Source of the DNA: Chryseobacterium sp. ISL-6
GTDB lineage: Bacteria > Bacteroidota > Bacteroidia > Flavobacteriales > Weeksellaceae
Assembly: GCF_018613715.1 (NCBI RefSeq)
Contig: NZ_JAGGPT010000006.1
Location: forward strand, 124,001-188,000
DNA: 64,000 nucleotides
Reading direction: 5' to 3'
Shown here: positions 51,332 through 60,929 of the stretch, in pieces
Layout: each line of letters begins with the position of its first letter
How positions within the stretch are numbered: the first letter of the stretch is position 1
Notes under the pieces: generated by a model
The model's input: the letters and a program-made list of their open reading frames with translations, nothing else
The model's database searches: none
What the model was told of the DNA's origin: nothing
Program-made: the position numbers and the translations under genes

Positions 51332-52792
51332 ATGCAATTAATTGAATTATTAAACAGAATCCCAACCTTAGATATTCACGGTGATAACACACGTGAGGTT
51401 TCTGAATTGGTTTTCGACAGCAGAAAGGTTACGGAAAACGCTCTCTATATTGCAGTGAGAGGAACCGTTGCAGATGGACATTCATACATTGCATCTTCTA
51501 TAGAAAAAGGAGCAAAAACAATAGTTTGTGAAGAATTTCCTGATGATCTGGATGATAACATTACCTATGTAAAAGTAAAAGACTCATCTAAAACTCTGGG
51601 ACATTTGGCTTCTAATTTTTACGGCAATCCTTCAGAGAAATTAAAACTGATCGGTGTTACTGGAACTAATGGAAAAACATCAGTTTCAACATTACTATTT
51701 GATGTTTTCAAGAATTTAGGATATGATTCTGCACTGCTTTCAACGGTAGAAATAAGAATTGGAAACGAAATAATCCCGGCAACCCATACCACTCCTGATG
51801 TTATTACCATCAATCAGATCTTAGCTAAAGCTCTTGATGCAGGTTGTGAATTTGCTTTTATGGAGGTAAGTTCCCATGGAATTGCTCAAAACAGAATAGA
51901 GGGATTACATTTTAAGATCGCTGGATTTACCAATCTTACACATGATCATTTAGACTATCATAAAACATTTGATGATTATCTGAAAACAAAGAAAAGATTC
52001 TTTGACGAGCTTCAGGATACGGCCATTGCTATTACCAATGTGGATGATAAAAATGGCAATGTTATGCTTCAAAACACAAGGGCTACTAAAAGATCTTATG
52101 CTTTGAAAACTATGGCTGATTACCATGGAAAAGCATTGGAGATCGATTTTAATGGGATGCTATTAAATTTCAATGGAAAAGAATTCTGGACCACACTGAC
52201 AGGTAGATTTAATGTTTATAACTTATTGCTTGTCTTTGGAATCGCATCAGAACTGGGATTTGAGCAAAGTGAAATTCTTCAGGCGATCAGTATCCTGAAA
52301 AGAGTTTCAGGGAGATTCGAAACTTTTAAATCTGATGGTGGCATCTTCTTTATTGTTGATTATGCTCATACTCCGGATGCTTTAGAAAACATTCTGGACA
52401 GCATCAATGACATCAGAACAAAAAATGAAAGGCTGATTACAGTTTTCGGTTGTGGAGGTGACAGAGATCACTCGAAAAGACCCGAAATGGGAAATATTGC
52501 AACAAAAAAATCTACGTTGGCAATTATCACTTCTGATAACCCGAGAACAGAAGACCCAGCAGTTATTATAAAAGAAATTGAAGCAGGTGTTGAACCACAA
52601 AATTTCAGCAAATACACTTCAATTCCAGATAGAAAAGAGGCTATAAAAATGGCTATCAAGTTTGCAGAACCAAAAGATATTGTTTTAGTAGCCGGAAAGG
52701 GTCACGAAAACTATCAGGAGATTAATGGTATAAAACACCATTTTGATGACAAAGAAGTAATTAATGAGCTTTGGAAATTAATGAGCAAGTAG
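51332..52792 (+). CDS. murE: UDP-MurNAc-L-Ala-D-Glu:diaminopimelate ligase MurE
   Basis: 486 residues. ATP loop GVTGTNGKTS (about 107-116), TTPDVITINQ, HDHLDYHKTFDDYLKTKKRF (20 residues), DYAHTPDALENIL, and the C-terminal SDNPRTEDP pattern that marks enzymes adding meso-diaminopimelate. Adds the third residue of the peptidoglycan stem in the cytoplasm. Starts 19 bp after ftsI. Confidence 0.96.
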   Translation: MQLIELLNRIPTLDIHGDNTREVSELVFDSRKVTENALYIAVRGTVADGHSYIASSIEKGAKTIVCEEFPDDLDDNITYVKVKDSSKTLGHLASNFYGNPSEKLKLIGVTGTNGKTSVSTLLFDVFKNLGYDSALLSTVEIRIGNEIIPATHTTPDVITINQILAKALDAGCEFAFMEVSSHGIAQNRIEGLHFKIAGFTNLTHDHLDYHKTFDDYLKTKKRFFDELQDTAIAITNVDDKNGNVMLQNTRATKRSYALKTMADYHGKALEIDFNGMLLNFNGKEFWTTLTGRFNVYNLLLVFGIASELGFEQSEILQAISILKRVSGRFETFKSDGGIFFIVDYAHTPDALENILDSINDIRTKNERLITVFGCGGDRDHSKRPEMGNIATKKSTLAIITSDNPRTEDPAVIIKEIEAGVEPQNFSKYTSIPDRKEAIKMAIKFAEPKDIVLVAGKGHENYQEINGIKHHFDDKEVINELWKLMSK

Positions 52793-52873
52793 TTTATAAT
52801 CGATAATTGATCAATGCTAGTATTTTTTATCACTCATCAATTATCACTTATCATTTATTAACAACAGGAAATT
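52793..52873. repeat. AT-rich repeat spacer murE-mraY
   Basis: Repeated CATCAATTATCACTTATCA-type units, similar to the spacers at 48904 and 62316. Confidence 0.55.
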
Positions 52874-54115
52874 ATGTTATATTATTTATACGAATATCTA
52901 ACCAATCATGGAATCCATATCCCGGGACTTGGAATGTTGAAATACATTTCATTTCGTGCCGGAATGGCAGTTCTATTGTCATTGACAATCGCTCTTATTT
53001 ACGGAAAAAGAATCATTAATTACCTGAGAGCAAAGCAAATGGGCGAATTGGTTCGTGATCTTGGGCTCGATGGTCAAAAACAAAAGGAAGGAACTCCAAC
53101 AATGGGAGGTCTTATTATCATCCTTGCTACGATGATTCCTGTTTTGCTTCTGACAAGAATTACCAATGTTTATATCGTTCTTCTCATCATTTCGGTTTTA
53201 TGGATGGGGGCTATTGGTTTCGTGGATGATTATTTAAAGAAAGTAAAGAAAAATAAAGACGGCTTAAGCGGTAAATTTAAAATTGTAGGCCAGGTTGGAT
53301 TAGGGCTAATTGTTGGAGTTACAATGTATTTCCATCCGGATATTACAGTAAAGAGAAAATATGCTGATGCAAAAGTTGTCAATAGAAATAATGTAGAGCA
53401 GAATTTTATGCCTACAGAGAAAATTACAGTTTCTACAGTACCTTTTGCCAAAAACAATGAATTCGATTATAGTGGAATGCTATTTTGGATGAATGATAAA
53501 GATGCTCATGAATGGGCATGGATTGTTTTCATTCCAATTGTTATTTTTATTGTAACAGCAGTTTCAAACGGTGCTAATATTACCGATGGGATCGATGGGC
53601 TCGCGGCGGGCACAAGTACGGTCATACTACTTGCCTTAGCCTTTTTTACCTACGTTTCAGGAAATATCATTTTTGCCGACTATCTCAATATCATGTTCCT
53701 CCCCAATATGGGTGAGACCACCATTTTCGTAGTCGCCATGGTGGGTGCTGTCATTGGTTTCTTTTGGTATAATACCTATCCTGCGCAGGTTTTTATGGGT
53801 GATACAGGAAGTCTCATGTTAGGGGGAGTTATTGCCGTTTTAGCAATTATATTAAGAAAAGAATTAATGATTCCTGTTTTATGCGGAATCTTTTTAATAG
53901 AAAACATATCTGTTATGTTACAGGTTGTTGTTTTTAAGTATAGAAAAAGAAAATACGGGTTGGAATATGCCCAAAATAATAGATTATTTAAGATGTCTCC
54001 ATTACATCACCATTATCAAAAGGATGGTTTTCACGAAAGTAAAATCGTTAATAGAATGATTATCATTGGTGTAATGCTGGCTATAGTATGTCTGATCACA
54101 TTGAAAATGAGATAG
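52874..54115 (+). CDS. mraY: Phospho-MurNAc-pentapeptide transferase MraY
   Basis: 413 residues, about ten membrane helices. Family signatures: [11 protein letters not shown] (about 75), GFVDDYLK (about 115), [12 protein letters not shown] (about 235), [12 protein letters not shown] (about 310) and [12 protein letters not shown] (about 375). It has an extra polar loop (about 150-200) between helices compared with E. coli, as is common in Bacteroidota. Makes lipid I in the inner membrane. Preceded by an 81-bp spacer of TATCA-type repeats. Confidence 0.96.
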   Translation: MLYYLYEYLTNHGIHIPGLGMLKYISFRAGMAVLLSLTIALIYGKRIINYLRAKQMGELVRDLGLDGQKQKEGTPTMGGLIIILATMIPVLLLTRITNVYIVLLIISVLWMGAIGFVDDYLKKVKKNKDGLSGKFKIVGQVGLGLIVGVTMYFHPDITVKRKYADAKVVNRNNVEQNFMPTEKITVSTVPFAKNNEFDYSGMLFWMNDKDAHEWAWIVFIPIVIFIVTAVSNGANITDGIDGLAAGTSTVILLALAFFTYVSGNIIFADYLNIMFLPNMGETTIFVVAMVGAVIGFFWYNTYPAQVFMGDTGSLMLGGVIAVLAIILRKELMIPVLCGIFLIENISVMLQVVVFKYRKRKYGLEYAQNNRLFKMSPLHHHYQKDGFHESKIVNRMIIIGVMLAIVCLITLKMR

Positions 54116-54180
54116 AATTAATTTAAAAATTGAACGATTTAAATACTAAAAAAATCGTCAATCATTTAATCAAAATTAAT

Positions 54181-55506
54181 ATGAAAATAGTTGTTTTAGG
54201 GGGTGGGGAAAGTGGCTGTGGAGCCGCTTATTTAGCTAAAAAGAAAGGTTTGGAAGTATTTCTTTCAGACAAAGGAACTATTAAGGATAACTATAAGCAG
54301 TTTCTGACCGAAAACAACATTGAATTTGAAGAAGGAAATCACGATGAGGAAAGAGTTTTAAATGCAGACTGGATCGTAAAGAGTCCAGGAATTCCGAAAA
54401 AAGCAGATATTATTTATAAAATTCATCAGAAAGGAATCAGACTTTCCTCTGAAATAGAATTTGCTTCAGAATTCACCAATGCTAAAATAATTGCTATTAC
54501 AGGAAGTAATGGAAAAACAACAACGACTTCATTAATCTACTACATTCTTAAAAATGATGGATTAAAGGTGGGTCTGGGTGGAAATATAGGTTACAGTTTT
54601 GCCAAGCAGGTAGCTGATGAGAATCATGAATATTATGTATTGGAAGTAAGTTCTTTCCAATTGGATGATATTCAAAATTTCAGGCCTTATATTTCTTTGC
54701 TTTTGAATTTGTCACAGGATCACCTGGATCAATATAATTACAATTATGAAGAGTATGCTTTAGCGAAATTCAGAATTGCTGAAAATCAGGAAAATGACAA
54801 TTTCTTTATCTACAATAAAGATGATGAAATGAGTAAAAACATTCTTGAAAAATTAGAAATTAAAGCGAAGATGATCCCTTTTTCAACAAAAGAAAAACTG
54901 TCTGAAGGAGGTTTTATTGATAACGATAGTATTATAGTAAAATTAAAGGACGCTTTCTCAATGAAAATTGATGAGCTTTCTTTATTAGGCAATCATAATG
55001 TTGCCAACAGCTTGGCAGCTTCGATGGCTAGTAAAATACTGAATGTCAACAATGAAAGCATTAGAAATTCATTAATGACATTTCAGGCTGTAGAACATAG
55101 GCTGGAATTTGTTTCCGAAATTGATGGAGTAAAATATATCAATGACAGCAAAGCAACCAACGTTAATGCTACTTATTATGCCTTAGAAAGCATGAAAGCA
55201 CCAACTGTTTGGATTGTAGGAGGACAGGATAAAGGAAACGACTATTCAGAGATTGAAGATCTTGTTAAAAGAAAAGTAAAAGCAATCGTATGTTTAGGAA
55301 TTGATAATCAAAAAATTATAAACTTCTTTAAAAATAAAAAAGAGTTTATATATGATACCTCAAGCATGGAAGAAGCGGTGAAAATATCAAAATCAATTGC
55401 CAAAAACGGAGATACTGTTTTACTTTCTCCTTGTTGTGCAAGTTTTGACCTTTTCAAAAGCTATGAAGATAGAGGCCGACAATTTAAAGAGCAAGTATTA
55501 AAATAA
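54181..55506 (+). CDS. murD: UDP-MurNAc-L-alanine:D-glutamate ligase MurD
   Basis: 441 residues from ATG 54181; an in-frame TTG at 54130 would add 17 unlikely residues. The N-terminal Rossmann-like VVLGGGESGCGAAYL, ATP loop ITGSNGKTTTTSLI (about 104-117), SSFQLDDI, LNLSQDHLDQY, NDSKATNVNAT and late LLSPCCASFDLF are all as in MurD. Adds D-Glu to UDP-MurNAc-L-Ala. Confidence 0.95.
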   Translation: MKIVVLGGGESGCGAAYLAKKKGLEVFLSDKGTIKDNYKQFLTENNIEFEEGNHDEERVLNADWIVKSPGIPKKADIIYKIHQKGIRLSSEIEFASEFTNAKIIAITGSNGKTTTTSLIYYILKNDGLKVGLGGNIGYSFAKQVADENHEYYVLEVSSFQLDDIQNFRPYISLLLNLSQDHLDQYNYNYEEYALAKFRIAENQENDNFFIYNKDDEMSKNILEKLEIKAKMIPFSTKEKLSEGGFIDNDSIIVKLKDAFSMKIDELSLLGNHNVANSLAASMASKILNVNNESIRNSLMTFQAVEHRLEFVSEIDGVKYINDSKATNVNATYYALESMKAPTVWIVGGQDKGNDYSEIEDLVKRKVKAIVCLGIDNQKIINFFKNKKEFIYDTSSMEEAVKISKSIAKNGDTVLLSPCCASFDLFKSYEDRGRQFKEQVLK

Positions 55507-55598
55507 CTGTATTCATGTAAAATGTACTAAAGTATTAATGATCCCAAACGGTTAAAGTACACGAATACATTTTACATCAATACATGAATACATAAAGT
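55507..55598. repeat. Inverted-repeat spacer murD-ftsW
   Basis: TGTATTCATG (55508-55517) and TGTAAAATGTA (55516-55526) recur inverted at 55583-55592 and 55566-55576, forming a long potential stem across the junction. Confidence 0.65.
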
Positions 55599-56837
55599 AT
55601 GAACGAACAGGACACAGAAAACAGATTTGAATTTCTAAAGGGCGATAAGGTACTTTGGATGGTCATTCTTGTGATCTCCATATTCTCTATTTTCCCTGTA
55701 TATTCAGCAAGTTCGAATCTGGAATATATTGTTAATAACGGGACTACAACCGGTCACGTTATCAAGCATATGTTCTTTGTGGTCCTGGGTTTAGGAATTA
55801 TGAGATTAGTGGGAACTGTAAAATATGAATACATAGGAAAGCTCAGCAGTATACTGCTTGGTCTGATGATTATTCTATTGGTTATCACCATGTTTACGGG
55901 ACAAACAATCGATGGTGCCAGTGCATCCAGATGGTTGAAAATCCCGGGAACACCGATCTCTTTTCAGCCTTCATCATTTGCCTTTCTCATGTTGGTTATT
56001 TATCTGTGCAGATATTTAACAAAAAAAATAACAAGAGAAAGACTTCCGATAGAAAACATTATGTACATCTTCGGACCAATTCTACTTGTTTTTGTATTGG
56101 TTGCAAAAGATAATGGATCTACCGCATTAATGATTTTAATGGTATCGGTCATTGTTTTAATTATTGGCCAGCTTCATTGGAAATACATTGCCGGATTTAT
56201 ATCATCCTCTTTTATTGCAATTGTTTTATTTCTATTGATTGCTCTGAATACCAATTTAATAGGTGGAAACCGTGTTCACACATGGATGAGCCGTGTAGAA
56301 ACATTTACATCCAGTAAGGCAAAATCTGCAGACGTAGACGACGAAAGTGTAAAGGCAAAAAATTATCAGGTGATGCAAGCCAAAGCCGCTATCGTTCATG
56401 GTGGAATTACAGGAATGGGACCCGGAAAAAGTGCTTTAAAACAAATGCTTCCACAGTCTGCATCCGACTTTATATTCGCTGTAATTGTTGAAGAATATGG
56501 GGTAATTGGTGCAGCATTTCTGATTAGTATGTACCTGATAATGGTTATAAGGATCGTGATGATAGCCAGTAAGATGCCCGCATTTTTTGGGTCCTTACTC
56601 GTTCTCAGTCTCGGGGTCATGATTTTTATACAGCTTTCAGTAAATATTGCTGTAGCGATTAATCTGATCCCAGTTACCGGACAGCCATTACCTTTAATAA
56701 GTTATGGGGGAACCTCTATGTTGGTTACCTATTTGCAGTTAGGAATTATTTTAAATATAAGCTCAAGGATACAGATTTATGATGAAGAAGGAATGGGTAA
56801 AAAACAAAGTATTGCAGAAATAAATGATATCGCTTAG
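55599..56837 (+). CDS. ftsW: Lipid II polymerase FtsW
   Basis: 412 residues, about ten helices, SEDS family. Seen: GASASRWLKIPGTPISFQPSSFA (in two parts), LVAKDNGSTALMIL, the Asp-containing loop region, SASDFIFAVIVEEYG and LPVTGQPLPLISYGGTSML-type ending (IPVTGQPLPLISYGG). It partners FtsI in septal wall synthesis. Preceded by a 92-bp spacer made of inverted copies of a TATTCATG/TGTAAAATGTA string. Confidence 0.95.
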   Translation: MNEQDTENRFEFLKGDKVLWMVILVISIFSIFPVYSASSNLEYIVNNGTTTGHVIKHMFFVVLGLGIMRLVGTVKYEYIGKLSSILLGLMIILLVITMFTGQTIDGASASRWLKIPGTPISFQPSSFAFLMLVIYLCRYLTKKITRERLPIENIMYIFGPILLVFVLVAKDNGSTALMILMVSVIVLIIGQLHWKYIAGFISSSFIAIVLFLLIALNTNLIGGNRVHTWMSRVETFTSSKAKSADVDDESVKAKNYQVMQAKAAIVHGGITGMGPGKSALKQMLPQSASDFIFAVIVEEYGVIGAAFLISMYLIMVIRIVMIASKMPAFFGSLLVLSLGVMIFIQLSVNIAVAINLIPVTGQPLPLISYGGTSMLVTYLQLGIILNISSRIQIYDEEGMGKKQSIAEINDIA

Positions 56838-56908
56838 ATCATTGTGAACAGACTGAAGGTCTGCGAACGTAGTTCAGAAGTGACGAAGCAATTTCAAAAT
56901 TGAAAAAA
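56838..56908. repeat. Repeat-like spacer ftsW-murG
   Basis: Contains CAGACTGAAGGTCTG, a short hairpin, followed by GCGAACGTAGTTCAGAAGTG-type text that looks like a dispersed intergenic element. Confidence 0.45.
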
Positions 56909-58009
56909 ATGAACAAGAAACTAAAAGTATTATTATCCGGTGGTGGAACAGGAGGACATATCTTCCCGGCTATCGCGATTGCCGATGAGATCAAGAAAAG
57001 ATTTCCGGATACAGAATTCTTGTTTATCGGTGCCAACGGGAAAATGGAAATGGAAAAAGTTCCACAAGCCGGTTATAAAATTGAAGGAATTGATATTGCC
57101 GGAATTGATAGGGGTAACCTTTTATCCAATTTGGGTCTGCCATTCAAGATTCTGAAAAGCTTATCCAAATCTAAAAAGATCATAAAAAATTTCGCACCTG
57201 ATTTCGCAATTGGAACAGGAGGTTTTGCAAGCGGACCGGCTCTTTATGAAGCCAGTAAAATGGGAATCCCAATTTTTATCCAGGAACAGAATGCACATGC
57301 AGGGGTTACAAATAAGATTTTAAGTAAGAAAGCAAAAGCTGTTTTTACCGCTTATCCAAAAGTAGAAGGCTTTCCTACTGAAAAGATCAAATTTCTTGGC
57401 AATCCTATCCGTGAAAATATCATTTCAGGAATGGAGGATACAGTACAGGCAAAAGAAAAAATGGGATTAAATACAGAAAAACTTACTATACTTTCTGTTG
57501 GTGGATCTCTAGGTTCCAGAACGTTAAATAATGCATGGAAATCCCATCTCGATGAAATTATAAATAAAGATTATCAGCTGATCTGGCAAACCGGAAAGCT
57601 GGATTATAGAAATATTATTGAAGAAACTAAAGACAAAAACAGTCCTAATATTCAGATTCATGAATTCATAAAAGACATGGAGAAAGCTTATTCTGCTGCA
57701 GATATCATTGTTTCAAGAGCAGGTGCCATTGCTATCTCCGAACTTGCGGTAGCACAAAAACCTGTTTTATTGGTTCCTTTCCCATTTGCGGCAGAAGATC
57801 ATCAAACTAAGAATGCTTTGAATCTGGTAGAAAAAGATGCGGCTAGAATGGTAAGGGATTCTGAGATGGAAGAAAAATTCTGGAATACACTTGAATCGAT
57901 ATGTGAAAGTGAAAGCTTAAGAAAAGAAATGTCTAAAAATTTAGAGTATTTCGCCAAGCCGAATGCTGCAAAGGAAATTGTTGATGAGATTTTAAAAAAA
58001 CTACAATAA
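56909..58009 (+). CDS. murG: UDP-GlcNAc:lipid I GlcNAc-transferase MurG
   Basis: 366 residues from ATG 56909 (an in-frame TTG at 56900 adds three residues). GGGTGGHIFPAIAIADEI (14-31 region), GTGGFASGPALYEA, IQEQNAHAGVTNKIL, LGNPIRENI, SVGGSLGSRTLNNAW, SRAGAIAISELA and PFPFAAEDHQTKNA are the MurG signatures. Makes lipid II at the inner membrane face. Confidence 0.96.
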   Translation: MNKKLKVLLSGGGTGGHIFPAIAIADEIKKRFPDTEFLFIGANGKMEMEKVPQAGYKIEGIDIAGIDRGNLLSNLGLPFKILKSLSKSKKIIKNFAPDFAIGTGGFASGPALYEASKMGIPIFIQEQNAHAGVTNKILSKKAKAVFTAYPKVEGFPTEKIKFLGNPIRENIISGMEDTVQAKEKMGLNTEKLTILSVGGSLGSRTLNNAWKSHLDEIINKDYQLIWQTGKLDYRNIIEETKDKNSPNIQIHEFIKDMEKAYSAADIIVSRAGAIAISELAVAQKPVLLVPFPFAAEDHQTKNALNLVEKDAARMVRDSEMEEKFWNTLESICESESLRKEMSKNLEYFAKPNAAKEIVDEILKKLQ

Positions 58010-58025
58010 CCAAGACCAACAAGAT

Positions 58026-58502
58026 ATGAGAACTAAATTATTAACAGTCCTGCTAATCAGTTTTTTCACTGGTTTGTTTACAGCACAGACGCTTGTAAAG
58101 CCGGCAGACTTTAAGATATCATCGGTAGGTACTTTTCTGAAAAGTAAAGGTTATGAAGTATTGGAGCAGGATGAGACTTACATTAAGATAGCAAATAAAG
58201 ATAAGGCCACTCTTTTTTTGGATGTCGATGCAGGAAAAAAATTTATTAATCTAAACGTAAATATCCTGATAACGAAAGGAGTAGCTAAAGATAAAATTAA
58301 CGCTCTTATCAATGAGATCAATCAGTTAGCTATGATAAAAGCAGAGTATATAGAAAGTCAAAACTCTATCAATTTTAAGTATTATTTCTGGATTACGAAC
58401 GGATTTACTAATGAAACATTAGAAGATGCAGTATTGGAATTCTTTTTGTATCAGGGAGATGCTTATGGAATAGATAAAGAAAAGATTTTCGATTATCAAT
58501 AA
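58026..58502 (+). CDS. Exported YbjN-like small protein inserted between murG and murC
   Basis: 158 residues. Signal peptide (MRTKLLTVLLISFFTGLFTAQ), then an alternating alpha/beta domain (ISSVGTFLKSKGYEVLEQDETYIKI; FINLNVNILITKGV; helix DKINALINEINQ; YFWITNGF; LEDAVLEFF) resembling the YbjN/chaperone-like fold. Seventeen bp after murG and 11 bp before murC, so it is cotranscribed with wall genes. Its role is unknown; periplasmic location and position suggest a wall or envelope task. Confidence 0.72.
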   Translation: MRTKLLTVLLISFFTGLFTAQTLVKPADFKISSVGTFLKSKGYEVLEQDETYIKIANKDKATLFLDVDAGKKFINLNVNILITKGVAKDKINALINEINQLAMIKAEYIESQNSINFKYYFWITNGFTNETLEDAVLEFFLYQGDAYGIDKEKIFDYQ

Positions 58503-58513
58503 CTAAATAGAAA

Positions 58514-59875
58514 ATGAAATTATTAGAAACATATCAGACTTTTTACTTCGTTGGAATCGGAGGCATTGGCATGAGTGCCCTGGCGCGTTATTTTAATGCT
58601 TCAGGCAAAAAAGTTTTAGGTTATGATAAAACCAACACCAAACTTACTCAGCAGTTGATGAATGAGGGAATTGATATTGTTTTTGAAGATATAACCGATG
58701 AAAAAGTAACATCCCTTCAACAGGAAAGTACTTTGGTTATTTATACTCCGGCTATCAAAACATTAGGAATATTAGATTATTTTAATCAAAATGATTTTGA
58801 AATTCTAAAGCGCGCAAAGGTTCTGGGCTTAATTACGGAAAATACAAACTGTATAGCCGTTGCAGGAACTCATGGTAAAACAACAACTTCTACATTGGTA
58901 TCTCATCTATGTAAAGAAGCCGATCTGCCATTTTCATGCTTTTTGGGAGGTATTTCAGAGAATTTCAAATCTAATTTTTTATATAACGGTTCTGAATATT
59001 CAGTAGTAGAAGCTGATGAATATGACAGAAGTTTTCTTAACCTTTCCCCCGATTGGGCAGTAATAACCTCTACGGATGCTGATCACCTGGATATTTATGG
59101 CGATAAAAGCCATATTGAAGAGGGCTTTAGACAGTTTGCAGCACTAGTTCGTGAAGATAAGAAGTTATTCGTAAGAAAAGGAATTGACATCGGAAGAGAT
59201 CACCAAACTTACGCTGTCAATGAAAAAGCAGATTATTATTCCGACAATCTTCGTATGGATCATGATAAAATCTATTTTGATTTTCATACTCCTACGGAAA
59301 TGATAAAAGATTTTGTCTGGGAAATTCCGGGAATTCATAACGTTGAAAATGCAACTGTAGCACTGGCTATTCTTCACAATTTAGGAGTAGATTTTGAAAC
59401 TTTAAAAAAGGCTATCGCTAATTTCAAAGGAATTAAAAGGAGATATACCAAACATATATATAAAAACGGTAAGATTTATATTGATGATTACGCACATCAT
59501 CCAACAGAAATTAATGCAGTAGTGGGTTCTATCAAAACGTTTTACCCTGATAAAAAATTATTAGTTGCATTTCAGCCCCATCTGTTCAGCAGAACAAGAG
59601 ATTTTGCAGACGGATTTGCTGAAAGTTTAAGCAACGCCGACGAACTGATTCTGTTGGATATCTATCCTGCGAGAGAATTACAGGAAAATTTTAAAGGAAT
59701 TACTTCCACCTGGCTATTAGAAAAAGTAACATTAGGTAAAAAAGAAGGATCAACATTAGCAGAAGCATTTGAGAAAATAAAAGAAAAGGATTTCGATATT
59801 CTTCTTACCGTAGGCGCGGGAAATATAGACACCCTCTATGATCCGATATGCCAATGGATGGGAAATAATGAATAA
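58514..59875 (+). CDS. murC: UDP-N-acetylmuramate:L-alanine ligase MurC
   Basis: 453 residues. FVGIGGIGMSALARYF (11-26), GYDKTNTKLT, ATP loop VAGTHGKTTTSTLV (about 116-129), EADEYDRSFL, TSTDADHLDIYGD, YIDDYAHHPTEI and FQPHLFSRTRDF are MurC signatures. It starts the peptide on UDP-MurNAc. Confidence 0.96.
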   Translation: MKLLETYQTFYFVGIGGIGMSALARYFNASGKKVLGYDKTNTKLTQQLMNEGIDIVFEDITDEKVTSLQQESTLVIYTPAIKTLGILDYFNQNDFEILKRAKVLGLITENTNCIAVAGTHGKTTTSTLVSHLCKEADLPFSCFLGGISENFKSNFLYNGSEYSVVEADEYDRSFLNLSPDWAVITSTDADHLDIYGDKSHIEEGFRQFAALVREDKKLFVRKGIDIGRDHQTYAVNEKADYYSDNLRMDHDKIYFDFHTPTEMIKDFVWEIPGIHNVENATVALAILHNLGVDFETLKKAIANFKGIKRRYTKHIYKNGKIYIDDYAHHPTEINAVVGSIKTFYPDKKLLVAFQPHLFSRTRDFADGFAESLSNADELILLDIYPARELQENFKGITSTWLLEKVTLGKKEGSTLAEAFEKIKEKDFDILLTVGAGNIDTLYDPICQWMGNNE

Positions 59876-59944
59876 AAGGAAATAATAATGAAATTATAGC
59901 GGCTTCTGACATCTGATGTCTGAAATCTCGCATTAAAAAAAGGA
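59876..59944. repeat. Palindromic spacer murC-ftsQ
   Basis: Holds the perfect palindrome GACATCTGATGTC (59908-59920) and a following TGAAATCTCGC string. Confidence 0.5.
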
Positions 59945-60907
59945 ATGAAAAATAAATACAGAATATTAAAAATTGCTATCACGGTAATCCTTCTTGGGTT
60001 CCTGCTGAGTTTCTCTTTAAAGAAATTCGGCGGTCAGAAGATTACGGATAATAAGATTTCTGTAAAAATGAGTGAAAAAACTCCGGTTTATTTCATTGAT
60101 GAAAAGGATATAAGAGCAATTGTAAATAAGGAAAACCCTTCAGGAAAAGTTGGTGATCTAAATATTCCCGCTTTGGAAAAAAAGATCAATGCCCTTCCTG
60201 CCGTGGACAGCGCCAATGTCTATTTAAATTTAAATGGAAAACTCAATTTGGATATTAAACAAAGGGTTCCTGTTTTCAGGTTAAATAAAGATGGTCGTGA
60301 TTTTTATGTAGATGAAAAAGGAATTGAATTTCCGATTTCAAAAACGTATTCCCATCCTTGCATGCTTGTCACTGGAAATGTAAAACCAGATGAGTATGAA
60401 AAGCTGGCAGAACTTGTTGGAAAAATTGATAAAGATGATTTCAGTAAAAAATATTTTATTGGTATTTCAAAAAACAAAGATGATTATAACCTCCTGACAA
60501 GTGAGGGAAATTATAAGGTAGAAATTGGAGATTTAGATAATATCGAATTTAAAGTAAAAGGTTTTAAAGCATTTGTTGAGAAATATCTTGTTTATCAGGA
60601 TCCTCAGAAATACAATATGATCTCAGTAAAATATCAGAATCAAATTGTAACGACATTAAATCCTTATTTTAAAGAAAATGACAGTATTTTAAATGCCGGA
60701 CGTATGGAGCTGGCAAAAGTTCCTGTCATGGCAGTAGCCAGAAAAGTAGAAGCCAAAACAAAAACGGCAACTGTAAAAAAACAAAGCACAACTTCCAAAC
60801 CGAAGGAAAGCATAAAGCCAAAAACTACAGCTAAACCGAAGGAAACAAAAAAGACACCTGAGAAGAAAGCAGTAACAAAGCCTAAAGGAAAAGTTAAAAT
60901 AGAATAA
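59945..60907 (+). CDS. ftsQ: Cell-division protein FtsQ-like, with long basic tail
   Basis: 320 residues. Short basic start, one membrane helix (about 8-25, ITVILLGFLLSFSL), a POTRA/FtsQ-like periplasmic part with LEKKINALPAVDSANVYLNLNG and RVPVFRLNKDGRDFYVDEKG, then a Lys/Pro/Thr-rich tail (about 258-320, repeated KPKETK-type units). The tail is unusually long and basic for FtsQ and would lie outside the membrane. Position between murC and ftsA supports the call. Confidence 0.88.
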   Translation: MKNKYRILKIAITVILLGFLLSFSLKKFGGQKITDNKISVKMSEKTPVYFIDEKDIRAIVNKENPSGKVGDLNIPALEKKINALPAVDSANVYLNLNGKLNLDIKQRVPVFRLNKDGRDFYVDEKGIEFPISKTYSHPCMLVTGNVKPDEYEKLAELVGKIDKDDFSKKYFIGISKNKDDYNLLTSEGNYKVEIGDLDNIEFKVKGFKAFVEKYLVYQDPQKYNMISVKYQNQIVTTLNPYFKENDSILNAGRMELAKVPVMAVARKVEAKTKTATVKKQSTTSKPKESIKPKTTAKPKETKKTPEKKAVTKPKGKVKIE

Positions 60908-60929
60908 AAAATCAAATCGATATAAACAA

